Positions 14,301 through 23,885 of a stretch of 64,000 nt of DNA are shown piece by piece. Position numbers and translations under genes: made by a program. Each line of letters opens with the position of its first letter. Position 1 is the stretch's first letter. The notes below the pieces were generated by a model. The model was given only the letters and a program-made list of their open reading frames with translations, ran no database searches and was not told the DNA's origin. This stretch comes from Tetracentron sinense (Eukaryota; Streptophyta; Magnoliopsida; Trochodendrales; Trochodendraceae): NCBI GenBank assembly GCA_015143295.1, contig CM026560.1:1676501-1740500 (forward strand). Reading direction: 5' to 3'.

Positions 14301-14396
14301 GAGGGGAGGTGGAATCCGGGCTTGCAATGCCTTCTTCTGTGGCATTTTCTCAGAAGAGACTTGTGATCCCGGCAACTGCGTTTCAGCAGATGCCAT
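517..14396 (-). CDS. Class VIII myosin heavy chain, 5' part of gene (11 exons, 467 codons)
   Basis: Actin-based motor of the plant myosin VIII class, which acts at plasmodesmata, the cell plate and endocytic membranes (family knowledge). Exons read on the minus strand at 13992-14396, 12142-12243, 11906-12049, 11669-11819, 11536-11563, 4821-4986, 4605-4668, 4464-4477, 4295-4379, 776-879 and 517-655. All introns begin GT and end AG, and the phases join without a break. Residues 1-135 are the class-specific N-terminal extension, about 136-170 the SH3-like fold, 278-285 the P-loop GESGAGKT, and 326-334 switch I (NDNSSRFGK). Switch II, actin-binding loops, IQ motifs and tail (roughly 700 more residues in the family) are not in the window. 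The start chosen is MASAET at 14394-14396; an in-frame Met 17 codons upstream is possible. It resembles Arabidopsis ATM1/VIII myosins from memory. Whether the gene is whole past position 517 is doubtful (see findings). Confidence 0.93.
776..879 (-). CDS. Myosin VIII exon 10
   Basis: Completes a split Glu codon and codes for 34 residues: [17 protein letters not shown], then [17 protein letters not shown]. This is the Y.YL.QS..S..GVDD segment of myosin heads. Acceptor CACAG, donor GTAATT. The 3.4-kb intron upstream of it carries a LINE fragment. Confidence 0.93.
2540..3620 (-). mobile_element. RTE-like LINE fragment, internally deleted, inside myosin intron
   Basis: Minus-strand reading gives pieces of a plant LINE reverse transcriptase polyprotein. 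Near 2890-2960 it reads [20 protein letters not shown], the end of the RT thumb region (compare the LKGKFYKT.IRPAMLYG.E consensus). At 3050-3220 it reads [16 protein letters not shown], then a match to NKGD..SC.NYRGI-type sequence. The catalytic palm between them is missing, so this copy carries an internal deletion as well as many stops. It lies in the same orientation as the myosin gene, within the intron 880-4294. Clade inferred, not proven. Confidence 0.65.
4295..4379 (-). CDS. Myosin VIII exon 9: [19 protein letters not shown]
   Basis: Codes for 28 residues plus one base, ending [24 protein letters not shown] is a motor-domain signature. Acceptor GAGCAG, donor GTATCC (weaker than the others). 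Confidence 0.93.
4464..4477 (-). CDS. Myosin VIII exon 8: 14-nt micro-exon (FLLEK)
   Basis: Fourteen bases between an AAACAG acceptor and a GTATTT donor. With the T left by the previous exon they read F-L-L-E-K, the residues every myosin has between KIQT and SRVV. The next exon begins directly with SRVVQC, so the two neighbouring exons need this piece to keep the frame. Confidence 0.88.
4605..4668 (-). CDS. Myosin VIII exon 7: post-switch I strand
   Basis: Codes for [21 protein letters not shown] plus one base (21 codons + 1). Acceptor GTCACAG, donor GTAAGA. It continues switch I and ends within the codon for the Phe of FLLEK. Confidence 0.93.
4821..4986 (-). CDS. Myosin VIII exon 6: P-loop and switch I
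   Basis: Codes for 55 residues after one base that completes a split Ser. It carries P-loop [12 protein letters not shown], the [15 protein letters not shown] loop, [12 protein letters not shown] and most of switch I, NDNSSRF. Acceptor TTGTCCAG, donor GTAAGC. All nucleotide-binding residues are present, so there is no sign of decay here. Confidence 0.96.
5340..5660 (-). mobile_element. L1-type LINE 3' fragment (RNase H-like tail)
   Basis: On the minus strand one frame reads [18 protein letters not shown], then FSWVPR, resembling the RNase H-like C-terminus of plant L1 ORF2 (DI..L..... SF.WVPR). It is followed by a short UTR and an A-rich tail near 5345-5352. It is truncated and lies in the 6.5-kb myosin intron. 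Confidence 0.5.
5661..7725. other. Myosin intron sequence, mostly unassigned
   Basis: AT-rich, with no coding signal. An inverted match links 2068-2090 with 5965-5990 (a shared ATGGGATAGACCCAAGTCTA core), so the two big introns hold pieces of one repeat in opposite orientation. Short near-repeats (ACCCATAAGCAACCCAAATTGTGG-like) occur at 7306-7390. Confidence 0.5.
7731..7907. repeat. Tandem duplication, 89-bp unit x2
   Basis: Two nearly identical copies begin with TATAACCTATATATTTCC at 7731 and 7820. They differ by only a few bases, so the duplication is recent relative to the surroundings. It lies in the long myosin intron. Confidence 0.9.
7908..8185 (-). mobile_element. Ty1/copia-like LTR edge remnant
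   Basis: A TACTACCCCTCAA polypurine-tract-like motif (minus strand) adjoins a palindromic TGAGATACAC...GTGTATCTCA stretch at 8043-8076, the layout of the 3' LTR junction of many plant copia elements. It is a fragment only, with no coding domain nearby; old and broken. Confidence 0.35.
8283..8341. repeat. Compound microsatellite (AT)n(GT)n(AG)n
   Basis: About 5 AT, 13 GT and 11 AG units in succession. It is likely length-polymorphic and sits in the myosin intron. Confidence 0.95.
9390..10255 (+). mobile_element. L1-type LINE 3' fragment (zf-RVT region)
   Basis: Plus-strand frames read [14 protein letters not shown], then [20 protein letters not shown] and [12 protein letters not shown], the reverse-transcriptase-associated zinc-binding domain at the end of plant L1 ORF2. 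Farther on [15 protein letters not shown] matches the conserved CWSIWKERN.R.F.. block. Several stops and frame changes show it is dead. It ends near an (AT)n run at 10236-10258. It lies antisense to the host myosin gene. Confidence 0.75.
11142..11368. repeat. Tandem duplication, 113-bp unit x2
   Basis: Copies at 11142-11254 and 11255-11368 share TGAGAGAGTAAGAA at their starts and AAGCTTAAAGCATGC at their ends, about 94% alike by eye. They lie 170 bp downstream, in gene sense, of the 28-nt micro-exon. Confidence 0.9.
11536..11563 (-). CDS. Myosin VIII exon 5: 28-nt micro-exon ([10 protein letters not shown])
   Basis: Reads [10 protein letters not shown] with the first and last codons split. 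Acceptor CTGCAG-like (ATCTGCAG side), donor GTCAGT. It supplies exactly the residues missing between EMIR and GESGAGKT, the strand leading into the P-loop. It is too short for ORF finders. A 6.5-kb intron follows. Confidence 0.92.
11669..11819 (-). CDS. Myosin VIII exon 4: motor domain, [10 protein letters not shown] region
   Basis: Codes for 50 residues plus one base: [20 protein letters not shown], then [20 protein letters not shown], ending AIREMIR. NPF is the purine-binding loop of the ATP site. Donor GTGGTT; the split Asp codon is completed by the 28-nt exon downstream. Confidence 0.94.
11906..12049 (-). CDS. Myosin VIII exon 3: start of motor domain
   Basis: Codes for 48 residues including [17 protein letters not shown] and [13 protein letters not shown], the conserved entry into the myosin head. 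Acceptor TTGCAG, donor GTGAGT, phase 0. Confidence 0.94.
12142..12243 (-). CDS. Myosin VIII exon 2: SH3-like N-terminal fold
   Basis: Codes for 34 residues ([11 protein letters not shown] to LPEGK), the small beta-barrel at the front of the motor. The acceptor is TTTTTTCAG and the donor GTAAGT, phase 0 on both sides. A second possible AG lies 9 bases in, but the upstream one gives the conserved KLQSW. Confidence 0.92.
12244..13991 (-). other. Myosin intron 1
   Basis: 1.75-kb phase-0 intron. No coding signal seen apart from the repeat at 13594-13810. The splice ends agree with exons 1 and 2. Confidence 0.8.
13594..13810. repeat. MITE-like repeat rich in GCCTAGGCGAT words
   Basis: Repeated ATCGCCTA / TAGGCGAT words in both orientations, with an inverted TAGTTAAA...TTTAACTA at the edges (13598-13605 and 13812-13820). 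This suits a small non-autonomous DNA element. Family unknown. Confidence 0.4.
13992..14396 (-). CDS. Myosin VIII exon 1 (first coding): N-terminal extension
   Basis: Codes for 135 residues, MASAET to YATKK, ending at a GTAATT donor in phase 0. The segment is Ser/Pro/Glu rich and probably disordered, with an [10 protein letters not shown] stretch just before the motor that is typical of myosin VIII N-termini. It has no catalytic role. The next exon lies 1.75 kb away. Confidence 0.88.
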
Positions 14397-14617
14397 GAGA
14401 TAAATATAGAGAGCAAAAGGCTTCCTTTTTCTCAAAAGTACTAGCAAGCTTTAACTGGGTCCCCACTGCTCCTTATCGGTTATCTGTTCGGCTTACTTGC
14501 GGGGACCATAATACAAGCACACAGAGCATAGTGTTCTTCATTCCTCAATCACCAAGAATTGTACCAACTCAAAAGGCGCAATGATTATCGGATGCATGAA
14601 TTTAGTAAGAGTCTTAG

Positions 14618-16133
14618 GAACATTGCTTCAAATCCAATTTAACTTCGCTGAATTGACAAGAAATAAAAAAAGAACAGGGAAAAAATCCAAAACCCTAAAA
14701 ATTTCAGAGTTTAAGACACGGAAATGATTCAAATCTTTGAGCTTTTGCCTCTTCAAGACTAGTAGATACCTTCACCGAACCTTAAGCAGCAATACAGAAA
14801 CGATCAGTGCTTCAAACATTTTGATCTTCACAAGACGGATAAAGCTTCTCAGAACTCCTTTGAAGCTCCAACAGATCTTCAAACCCAAAGTAGGATTCAA
14901 AAACTTCTAGAATATTTTCCGCTCACTGATAGAAAACAATCAATCTTCTAAACCTCAACTGATCTACTTCAAGAGATCGATCTCTAACACTATAAAACCT
15001 TCAATAAATGGGCAAAAAAAAAAGCTTTTAAAAAATCTTCAGCAAAACCACTATATAATCTCGGGGGGGAAACTGCAAAAAACAGTAAAGCTATTCACAG
15101 CTTGATGGATCTACTTCTGCAACAGGATCTTGAAAACCCTAGAAAAATCCTAAGAAATGCTCTAAAATCTCGATATTTCTCCTCTATGAAACTATTACAT
15201 GAAAAAGATTCTTCAAAATTCTGCAGACGATCTAAAATCGATATTAAACCCTATAAAATTTCAGAAATTGCAAAAGAAATACTTCTACAAGTTCTTCTCC
15301 CACTGATTTTCGCTCTTTATGAGAAGAAAATCACAGAAAATCGAAAGCGTGAGACGAGGCAGCTTTTGCTTTTCCTTCCTTTCCCTTCTTCACAAAGATT
15401 AAAAACCATTTCGTTCTCAAAACTCGATTTTTTTAAAGAGTTTACAATTCAACAAAATCAATCAAAAAGACTATAATACCCCCACTCATGGTCATGGATT
15501 GGCTGACAATATCATGACACGTCTGATGGATGGATGGATGGATGGATGGATATGATATGGTCCATATGGATGTGAATTTGAAATAAAAATCCGTTATAAC
15601 AAAGATTATAATCTGGATCCTTCCGTTATTATGTCAAATAACGGTAATAAATTGAACACGGAAAAGGAAAGAGGGGAGGATATGAGGGGAGAGAATCGAG
15701 TTAGGACACTTTAGACTGACCCTTTCATGAAACCACCGTTTGATCTAGATCTAATGGTTCTAACATAAGAGACAGCAAAGGATTTTGACTTTATAACGCA
15801 TGTTACACACTTTTTGGAAAGCAGGCATAAGGGGCTATGTCTATCGCATTTTGAATTGTCGTATTTAGCCGCTGGAATCGGCATCACCACTCGGTTCTGT
15901 CTGCCAAGAACCATTCGCTTCCTCCTTTCAAGCTGCAATTGGAAGTGTAGCTGCATGATGGTAGTTTTTAGTTTCCGTGAAATTTTGGTCTCGGCCCACT
16001 TTCGAAATCGATACCCTTATAATTTGGTTGCATAATTCGGTCGGAAATTTTAAGTTTCAAGTTTTCAAAATTTTCTTAGTTTGACTTTTAATAATTTTAA
16101 ATTAATTTTTTTAATATCTAATATTTATTAAAA
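14618..16133 (-). repeat. Leader/promoter repeat, copy U1 (next to myosin)
   Basis: First of about five copies. Landmarks shared by the copies, in plus order: TTCAAATCCAATTTAAC, CAAAACCCTAAAAATTTCAG, CGATCAGTGCTTCAA, ACAAGACGGATAAAGCTTCTC, a GACTATAATACCCC block, GAGAGAATCGAG, a GATCTAGATC..A.GGTTCTAACAT block, TTTTGGAAAGCAGGCATA, GAATTGTCGTATTTAGCCG and CTTATAATTTGGTTGCATAA. It abuts the myosin first exon (14396), so its minus strand should hold the real 5' leader and core promoter. It lacks the first about 250 bp of the unit seen in U2-U5. Confidence 0.75.
15789..15796 (-). promoter_or_regulatory. TATA-like box of myosin leader repeat U1
   Basis: Minus strand TTATAAAG, about 1.4 kb upstream of the ATG. 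The same spot is TATA-like in U2 (20603-20612) and U4 (26068-26076). Conservation through three copies supports a core promoter; a spliced non-coding leader would then be needed. Confidence 0.4.
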
Positions 16134-16139
16134 TATATC

Positions 16140-16395
16140 TAATTGAGTCCAGGACCCCACGGTCCTCTTCTAAGCTACCGCAGTGTCCCCGTGTCCCTTT
16201 TAACATTTTTTTAATCATGGTTAAGTTTAATTAAATTAAAATTAATTTTTTTATTTTTTTTAAAATCATGGTTAGATTACTTAATCCTAGGGGTGAGTGA
16301 TTCCTAACCACAATTGATGGATGGTAAAAAGGGGGCATGGACCAATGAGATCCCCCAGCTTCTAAGCTGACCCTGGTCCGTTTTCCATTTTCCTA
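16140..16395. repeat. Possible small TIR element between U1 and U2
   Basis: GTCCAGGACC at the left and a GGTCC/CCTGG-type match at the right (near 16370-16381) are weakly inverted around an AATTAA-rich core with two ATCATGGTTA words. It separates two leader copies. The ends are not certain. Confidence 0.3.
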
Positions 16396-16660
16396 TCCAA
16401 TTCTTTTATATGTCAAGGGTAAAAATTTACTTTGTGGCCATAGATGACTACACATCTAACTTGCCATCACGTACCCAATTTGTATAATTGGGCTTTGTCC
16501 CGAGCTCAGACCCCAAACTCTGATCTTGACCACGAGCTGATCATTATTTCAAAAGTCAATTCATACACTTGTAGAATAGGTGGTAACACGACCATACACT
16601 GACTTGATCACTAGCTCGAGCAAAGAACCTATTGTTCAACCATGAACTATAACTATGATA

Positions 16661-16789
16661 GGTTCCAGCTAGCTTAGTTGGTAAAGTCCCTAGGAGTCTT
16701 ACTAGGGACCTGGGATCGAATCTCACCTATATATGTTTATCTGGTAGGGGTTTGCCTAACCCCAGCTTACCTTCAAAAAAAAAAAAAAA
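16661..16789 (+). mobile_element. tRNA-derived SINE
   Basis: Begins GGTTCCAGCTAGCTTAGTTGG, where TAGCTTAGTTGG is a pol III A box. Then comes GGGATCGAATCTC, a B box, about 30 bases later, a short tail region (GGGGTTTGCCTAACCCCAGC) and about 14 A. The total of about 129 bp is small for a plant SINE. Flanks AACTATGAT and AACAATGAG may be an imperfect target duplication. A tail of the same family recurs at 51655-51697. Confidence 0.8.
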
Positions 16790-17146
16790 CAATGAGCTCG
16801 GGAACTTGACTATGAACTCTGACTTGACAATACTTGATATTTTGCTTCAAATCCGATTTAACTTCACTTAATCGAAAAGAAATAATAAAAGAACATGAAA
16901 ACAATTCAAAACCCTAAAAGTTTCAGAGTTCAAGACAGAAATGGATCAAAGCTTTGAGCTTTTGCATCCTCAATACGACATTCACCAAACCTTAAGCAGC
17001 AATACCATAACAATTAGTACTTCAACATTTGGATCTGACATTGATCTTCACAAGGCGGATAAAGCTTCTCAAAACTCCTTTGAAGCTCCAATAGATCCTT
17101 AAACCCAAAGTACAATTCAAAACTTCGAGAATTTTTTTCCACTCAC

Positions 17147-19433
17147 TTGTAATGACCCCAAAATCCTACAAGGCTAAAATAGGACTCTGGAATCATCACA
17201 TTTCCTTAACCTGCTTAAAATCCATACATACAAGGCGTACCAACACGAGTCTCCAAAAATGAGGATACTAAAATTTCGATATATAAAATCAAGTCATCCT
17301 ACTCAAGTCTCTACTCAACATAACTACCCACAATAAAACAAATAGTCTAATACCCAACTGTAAAGTAATCCAATGAGCAACATCATCTAAAAGTCTTACA
17401 AATCTCTTAAACAAAACAAAACATGAACTAGTAGGTGTAACCATCCAAGCCTCTGACTCCCTCATCGGAAGGCTCACCTTCTCCTCCTTCCTCGACGTAT
17501 GCCTCCTTAATCCACAGCTCCGCCGTGTGCTCTAGCTCTAATCCTGCCAAGACAAAAGTCTGGCTGAGTACAAAAGTACTCGGTATATATAAAATCCAAC
17601 CAACAACATAGTATACCTGTACTTAGTTAGAATCATATCCAATAGCATAATAACATAATCAAAGTGCAGAAGAACATGTGCTTATATGCATCATATCATC
17701 ACCTTGACTCGTGTACTTGTAAGACTTAGAAGACAACATACTTATGAGATGCTTATGAGACTACATGCTTGTGAGATGCTTATGCTTATGCACTTATTCA
17801 GATCATACACTTATGTGACATGGCGCTCTTGGAGGATACGGACCATGCCTATGCAATTACTTAATTTACATACCGTTCTTGAAGGATACGAACCATGTCA
17901 TGCTTATTCAGAATGTCATACATATGTCATGCTTATGCTTATGAGTCTTGAGCAGCTTATTAAGAACATGGACTTATTCAGATCTCTCATTGGGCTTATT
18001 CAGAATGACAGGCGTATGCAATGCTTATGCTTGTGATCCACATGTGTGACTTGTGAGACTTTTATCTTAACATACACGTGCGTTTGTGCATAAATGTTGC
18101 AATTAACATTTGAGTTGGTAATCATTTAGATTCCGATCTCCCACCATGGAAACTCCACTATGATGTCCCATACCATATAGTTAGAGAATTCCCGGTTTGA
18201 AAGATTTTCCCTTAAATTCTTACCTTCCCGAATATCAATTACCATGCAAGTAATTAGGCATAACTTAACAAACAATCACATATATATTTCTTATCATGAT
18301 TCTTAGCATAGTTCATAGTCTATTTCCTATAATTCCATAGAATTAAATGAATATTTATCCTCTCAAGCATTTTCACAAATACCTTGGGTACGTACTTTAT
18401 GAATACTATGCCCTTTCAACTTTTCAAAATTTCATCACACAATAATCCATCCACACAACTTAAATATAATCCACATTCATCCCATCTTCTATAGTATTTC
18501 TCATCCTCCATACATTTCATCCATATTAATAAACCATATTTCCATCCATAAGCTTATTTCATACAAAATTGGGGAAAAATATATCTAATCTCTATTTCTA
18601 TCATTTCTATCATATTAACATTCACAAAACATTATAATAGAGTTGATTTGGATAGTATATCGACCTTAGGGATCCTTCCCTTGGATCCAAATCGCTCCCA
18701 AGATGATTTGGGGAAGCTTTGAGGAAGATCCCCAAGCTCTCCTTGCAATCTCCTTCTTCTCCAAGCAATCTCTCCCTCAAAACCCTAGGTTTTCTCTCTT
18801 TCCTTGCCAAATTAGGTTAGAAATAGGTAGAATACTCTAATACCTTGAAATATGACCTCTATTTATAGCCCCAAGGGTTGAGAGCCAAAAGACCTAAAAA
18901 TCCTTAATGAAATTCTACAAAAACACGAAAGACCGATCGATTAGTATTTATGACCGAGCGATCAGTGCCCAACCGAGTAATCAGTGTTTTTGACCGAGCA
19001 ATCGGTTGAAAGCACCTCCTCTGGAAAAATTTCCCATACAAATTAGGTAACCAGTCGATAGCTACCGATCAATCGGTTGTGGACCGATCGATCGCTAGTT
19101 TGGACCGAGCGATCGGTTGTGAACCGAGCGATCCCTGGCGATCATTGCTCTGCAGATTTTTGATCCATTATACTGTTTTGGCCATAACTTTTGACTCGTT
19201 CGTCGGATTTTGACGATTTAACTTGCGTTGGATTCGTCTTTCGAAAATGAACATTTCTGGCATTTTAGAATTTTATTTTATTTTTGGACCAAATTGTCCC
19301 CAAGGTTGACTGATCTGCAAATGGAGTTTAGAAACTCGGATTTTCAATAAACCTGACTTCGGAATTCCAACGGTTAATTCAAGGAAAAGATATTAAGGTT
19401 TTAATACAAGACAAAAATATTCGGGTTGCTACA
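17147..19433 (-). mobile_element. Solo LTR (long-LTR family A, copy 1)
   Basis: 2,287 bp with TG...CA ends (plus strand TGTAATGACC ... GGTTGCTACA), flanked by an exact 5-bp duplication TCACT (17142-17146, 19434-19438), inside leader repeat U2. No internal domains, so a solo LTR. Minus-strand TATAAATAG at about 18864 marks its own promoter. Positions 19190-19250 match the reverse complement of 46975-47045 in copy 3. It is rich in CCGAGCGATCGG-type words at 18930-19140. Fossil; family probably Ty3/gypsy by LTR length (inferred). Confidence 0.85.
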
Positions 19434-20095
19434 TCACTGGTCGAAAAAAATCAATTTTCTAAACCTCAACTGATCTACTTCAAGAAATTGGTCTCTAACA
19501 CTATAAATGGGGGAAAAAAAGCTTTAAAAAAATCTTTAGCAAAACGGATCTATAATCCTGGGGGGGGGGGGGAATTGCAAAAGTATTTTGGTAAACTGTT
19601 CACAGCTCGATGGATCTACTTTTGTACAGTCTTCAGCAAAATGACTATAATCTCGAGAGAGAAAACTGCAAAAGTTTTTTGGTAAATCCCTTAAACTATT
19701 ACATGAAAATCTCAGAAAATGACGAAGAAAGCTTCTTCAAATTTTGCAGATGATCTATAATCGATCTTAAACCCTAGAAATTTTCAAAAATTGCAAAAGG
19801 AATACTTCTACAATTTCTTCTATTACTTGATTTTCACTCTTTAAGTAGAAAATCATAGAAAATCCAAAGCATGAGATGAGACAGATTTTGCTTTTCTTTC
19901 CTTTCCGATTCATATATAAAAATTTCATCATGAAATACTCGAGTTTTTAAGGGTTTTACAAATCATAAAAGTAAAAGACTACAATACCCCCTGATCCGTT
20001 TATAATAGCAAGGGCACACATGTGAAGGATATGATATGGAAATGATTTTGAAAAAACGATTCCATTAAATCAAAGATTATAATTAGGTAAAACTG

Positions 20096-20450
20096 CCAAT
20101 GTTTTTTGGTAAATCTCTAAAACTATTACATGAAAATCTCATAAAATAATGAAGAAAGCTTCTTCTTTTTCTGCAGATGATCTAAAATTGATCTTAAACC
20201 CTAGAAAATCAAAAGAATGAGATGAAGCAAATTTTACTTTTCTTTCCTTTCCGATTCACATATAAAAACCATTTCTTCATCAAAGACTTGAGTTTTTAAG
20301 GGTTTTACAAATCATTAAAAAAAAAAAGGACTACAATACCATTGGTCTGTTTATAATAGCAAGGGCACACATGTGAAGGATATGGTATGGAAGTGATTTT
20401 GAAAAAATGATTCCATTAAATTGAAGATTATAATTAGGGATCCTTTTCGT
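20096..20450. repeat. Secondary tandem duplication inside U2
   Basis: Repeats about 19664-20095: GGTAAATC.CTAAACTATTACATGAAAATC, the TCTTAAACCCTAGAAA block and AAGGATATG.TATGGAA.TG recur in the same order about 430 bp later. It adds a half-copy of the distal leader. Confidence 0.7.
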
Positions 20451-20602
20451 CATTTTTTAAAATAGCGATCATAAGATGGAAAATAAAAGAAGAAGAATTT
20501 AAGTAGAGAGAATCGAGGAAGGACAATTGACGGGACCTTTTCATGGACGACTGTTTGATCTAGATCCAACAGTTCTAACAGAAAGAAAACGGAGGGTTTT
20601 GA

Positions 20603-20612
20603 CTATATAAGG
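20603..20612 (-). promoter_or_regulatory. TATA-like box in leader repeat U2
   Basis: Minus strand CCTTATATAG at the position equivalent to 15789-15796. It faces the myosin gene. Activity unknown. Confidence 0.3.
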
Positions 20613-21580
20613 TCATGTTACACGCTTTTTGGAAAGCAGGTATAGGGGCTTGTGCCGATCGTATTTTGAATTGACGTATTTAGTTGTTGGAATCAGCTTC
20701 ATTTGACTCGATCGGCTCTATTTGACAATCAGAATCTTTCGCATGCTCCTTTCAAGCCGTAATTGCGAGTGTGCGTCGATTTGCATGATCGTGGATTTTT
20801 ATTTATGTGAAATTTCAGCCTCGGTCCCTTTCTGAAATTGATACCCATATAATATGGTTGTATAATTTGGTTGGAATTTTAAAGTTTCAAATTTTCATCT
20901 TAGTTGATTTTTAATAATGTTTAATTAATTTTTTAAAAATATCTATTTATTAAAATATTTTATATGTTTTGTAAGGGTAAAAATCTGCTTTGTGGTCATA
21001 GACACATCCAACCAGCCAACACTTAACCAATTTGCATAATTGGGCCTTGTCCGAGCTCTGACCCTAAGCTCAAATCTTGACCATGAGATGATCACTATGC
21101 CAAAAGTTAATTCATTCACGTGTAATAGGTGGTAACATGAGAACACACCGATTGGATCACTAGCTCGAGAAGAGGACCTACCGCCCAACCATGAGCACTG
21201 ACTATGAACTCCAACTTAACTAGCAGGTCTTGACAACACTCAATATTTTTCTTCGAATCCAATTTAACTTCATTAAATCAAAAATAAATAACAAAAGAAC
21301 ATAAAAACAATACAAAACCCTAAAAATTTCAGAGTTCAAGACACTTAAATGGTTCAAAGCTTTGAGTTTTTGCCTCCTCAATATAAGTAGATACCTTCAC
21401 CGAGCCTTAAGCAACAATACTTAAACGATTAGTGTTTCAACATTTTTATTTGATATTGATCTTCACTAGACGAATAAAGCTTCTCAGAACTTCTTTGAAT
21501 CTCCAACAGACCTTCAAACCCAAAGTACAATTAAATACCTTCGAGAATGTTTTTCCACTCACTAATCGAAAACAATCAAT

Positions 21581-22031
21581 CACTACTAGAAAACTTCTTA
21601 TTAGTCACGGAAGTATTTTCAAGTACAATTACTATTTACATTGAAATGGTGATGAAATCTATTATAAATCACGCTACCGAGTTTTACAAAATTGTAGATC
21701 ACGGTTTTAACAAAAAACGTGATTACAATTTCTATTAAATCAGGGTTATTAAATAACCATGAGTATAAATTATATTAAATCATGAGTTTTAAGTAACCAT
21801 GAGTATAAATATTATTAAATAACGGTTTTTAAGTAATCGTGAGTATACATATTTTTCTATAACTTCTATATGTCACTATTATTATTATGACCAAAATCTT
21901 ATATTGACAGAGAAACTATAATTATAATTTCTTTGATTCCCCATCATCGTTATCATAGAAGAGTGATTGTTTTTACTCTCCATATATACTCTTAATGCTT
22001 ATTGAGTCACTAACAAGCAACTCTTGTAGTG
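21581..22031. mobile_element. Non-autonomous CACTA (En/Spm) DNA transposon
   Basis: Begins CACTACTAGA and ends TCTTGTAGTG. The two ends are inverted matches over about 28 bp (CACTAC.AGA...CTT.TTAGT.AC). Inside are repeated AACCATGAG / ATCACGGTTTT words, the subterminal repeats usual in this superfamily. Length 451 bp. No 3-bp target duplication is evident (AAT against TTC). Confidence 0.65.
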
Positions 22032-23885
22032 TTCTTCTTCATTCTCCTCCTTTCATCTTATATAATTTTTCTTTGCATTTTAAAATGTCTTTTCTAAACT
22101 AAATTTTCTTTCTCTTGTAGAAGTTTAAGCCAAGAGATCCTTATTATGGAGTGGATGTCAACTTCCTAAGAGAAAGAAAAGTGTGTTTTGCATTAAAAAC
22201 TTATGCAAGAGAAAGATAAGTGTTTTTAGCGTGTTGGTTTGAACCTTATCCGCTTTGTCATCAAGAACCACTTTTTAAGTTTGGATGACGGAGAAAAAGA
22301 AGAAACACAAAATGAGATTTCTGCATCTATTACTAGAAGCAGAACATCTTCATTTTCTTCCATGTTGTCCGATCTCTGTTTATTTCCTAAAATAGAATAC
22401 CTCCAAGAATCAGCATGTCTTCGAGAGTAATTGTTGCTTCTCACTAAGAAAGAATGAATTTTCTGCTACATCATAAACTTCAAAGCATGATGAGAAATGA
22501 AATAGTTACAGAGAAACATGCAAAAATTCATTTTGACAATGAGGGAGAAGATGAATAAGTATGAGAATGAGATATCTCTTCTACTTGAAGCAGCATATAA
22601 GAACTCATGTATTATTTTAATTATGGTTATTGTGGAAGATGTCTTTTTAAAAAAAACTTACAATTACGATTTTATAGAAAATCGTGATTATAAACTAAAC
22701 GGTGATTATAGGTAATTTGTCAATTCAGTTTAGATCATGATAAATATTGAAATGTGGTCGTAAATCCAACTAAAGTACTAAACTTTTCATATTCCAATAT
22801 ATGAACACTTATTGTTTAGAGTTCAAATCACGATAAGAGAAGAACTGTAAATGTTACAGAAACCACAATTGCAAGGTCACAAATTCTAAACAAAATAGAA
22901 ATTAAATTTTTTAGAGTTTCAATCACGGTTAAAAATAGTCGTAATTGTATATTGATATTTTATAATGGTTTTCTAATAACCGTGATTGCAATTCCTACCT
23001 ACATAAGCCTCAGATTATTAAGAAAAATTCATTATTCTCATCACTTTTCCTGATGCAGTTCTTCATTTTTCTGATGTATTTTTATTTTCCTTCTTGGTTA
23101 TTGAATGTATTTATTTCCTCTTTATAACAAGGATCTCTCTTTGGGGAAGTCTTAGACAATGTCTCTTTTTCCGCAAGCGGCTCATAGGATCTCTTTCTTG
23201 TTGGTCATTGTTATTTGTTCGAATGACGAAAGAGATCAATTTGGTTCGAATATGAAAGAAAGTTGAAGAGCTCAATCTGGACTTATCCATTTTGGAAGGC
23301 AAAGAAGTTCTTCCTAAATAGTGATTGCGTATTTTGCCAACATATTCACACTAGCCTATGATGGAAGGAAGATCAGGGTGTTCTATGTGATGTAGTAATT
23401 TATGTACACATCCAATAACTTGTATTGAATGACGCTGAGAGAGAACACCATTACATTCCTAAACACCAGCCTATGATGGAGGAATAGAAGATGAGAGAAA
23501 GAAGTTCTTCCTATCGGAATTTATGTATAATTTGTTTATGTAAACATCCAATAAATAGTTTATGTAAACATCCAAATTTTGTTATATATGTAAACATCCA
23601 ATAAATAGTACTTCTTTTTTATTTGATAATCTCTCATTTCATTTCTCTATAAAAAAATATGTAAATTAAAATTTTATATGTAAACATTTAGCAACATTGA
23701 TTTCTTTTTTCTTCTTTGTAGTTTTACTGCAACCAAACTAATATAACATTTCACTTCTTTACAGCTTGAGGAAAGCATGTAAATATATCAAAGATTTTGT
23801 TAATTAGTCGATCACAGTTATAGATATTTGTGGTTCTTAACCACAAATATTTCTTGAGTCGAGGGACATGGAATTATAGATGATC
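22032..23885. other. AT-rich insertion with CACTA-like subterminal words
   Basis: No gene recognised. ATCGTGATTATAAAC, AATCACGGTTAAAAA and ATAACCGTGATTGC words at 22665-23000 match the motif set of the CACTA element to the left, so it may be part of a larger relative. 23535-23610 holds three TATGTAAACATCCAATAAAT repeats. Confidence 0.45.

Larger units (their letters stand above)
16408..20955 (-). repeat. Leader/promoter repeat, copy U2 (interrupted)
   Basis: Starts with the GGGTAAAAAT..ACTTTGTGG block and runs through the same landmarks as U1. It is split by a SINE at 16661-16789 and a solo LTR at 17147-19433. Part of it (about 19664-20095) is repeated again at 20096-20450. Overall still easily alignable to U1 and U4. 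Confidence 0.75.

Noticed and set aside
15102-15476. 124-codon open frame upstream of myosin, plus strand
   Set aside because: Lies antisense in leader repeat U1; the frame is not kept in U2 or U4, and the protein resembles nothing.
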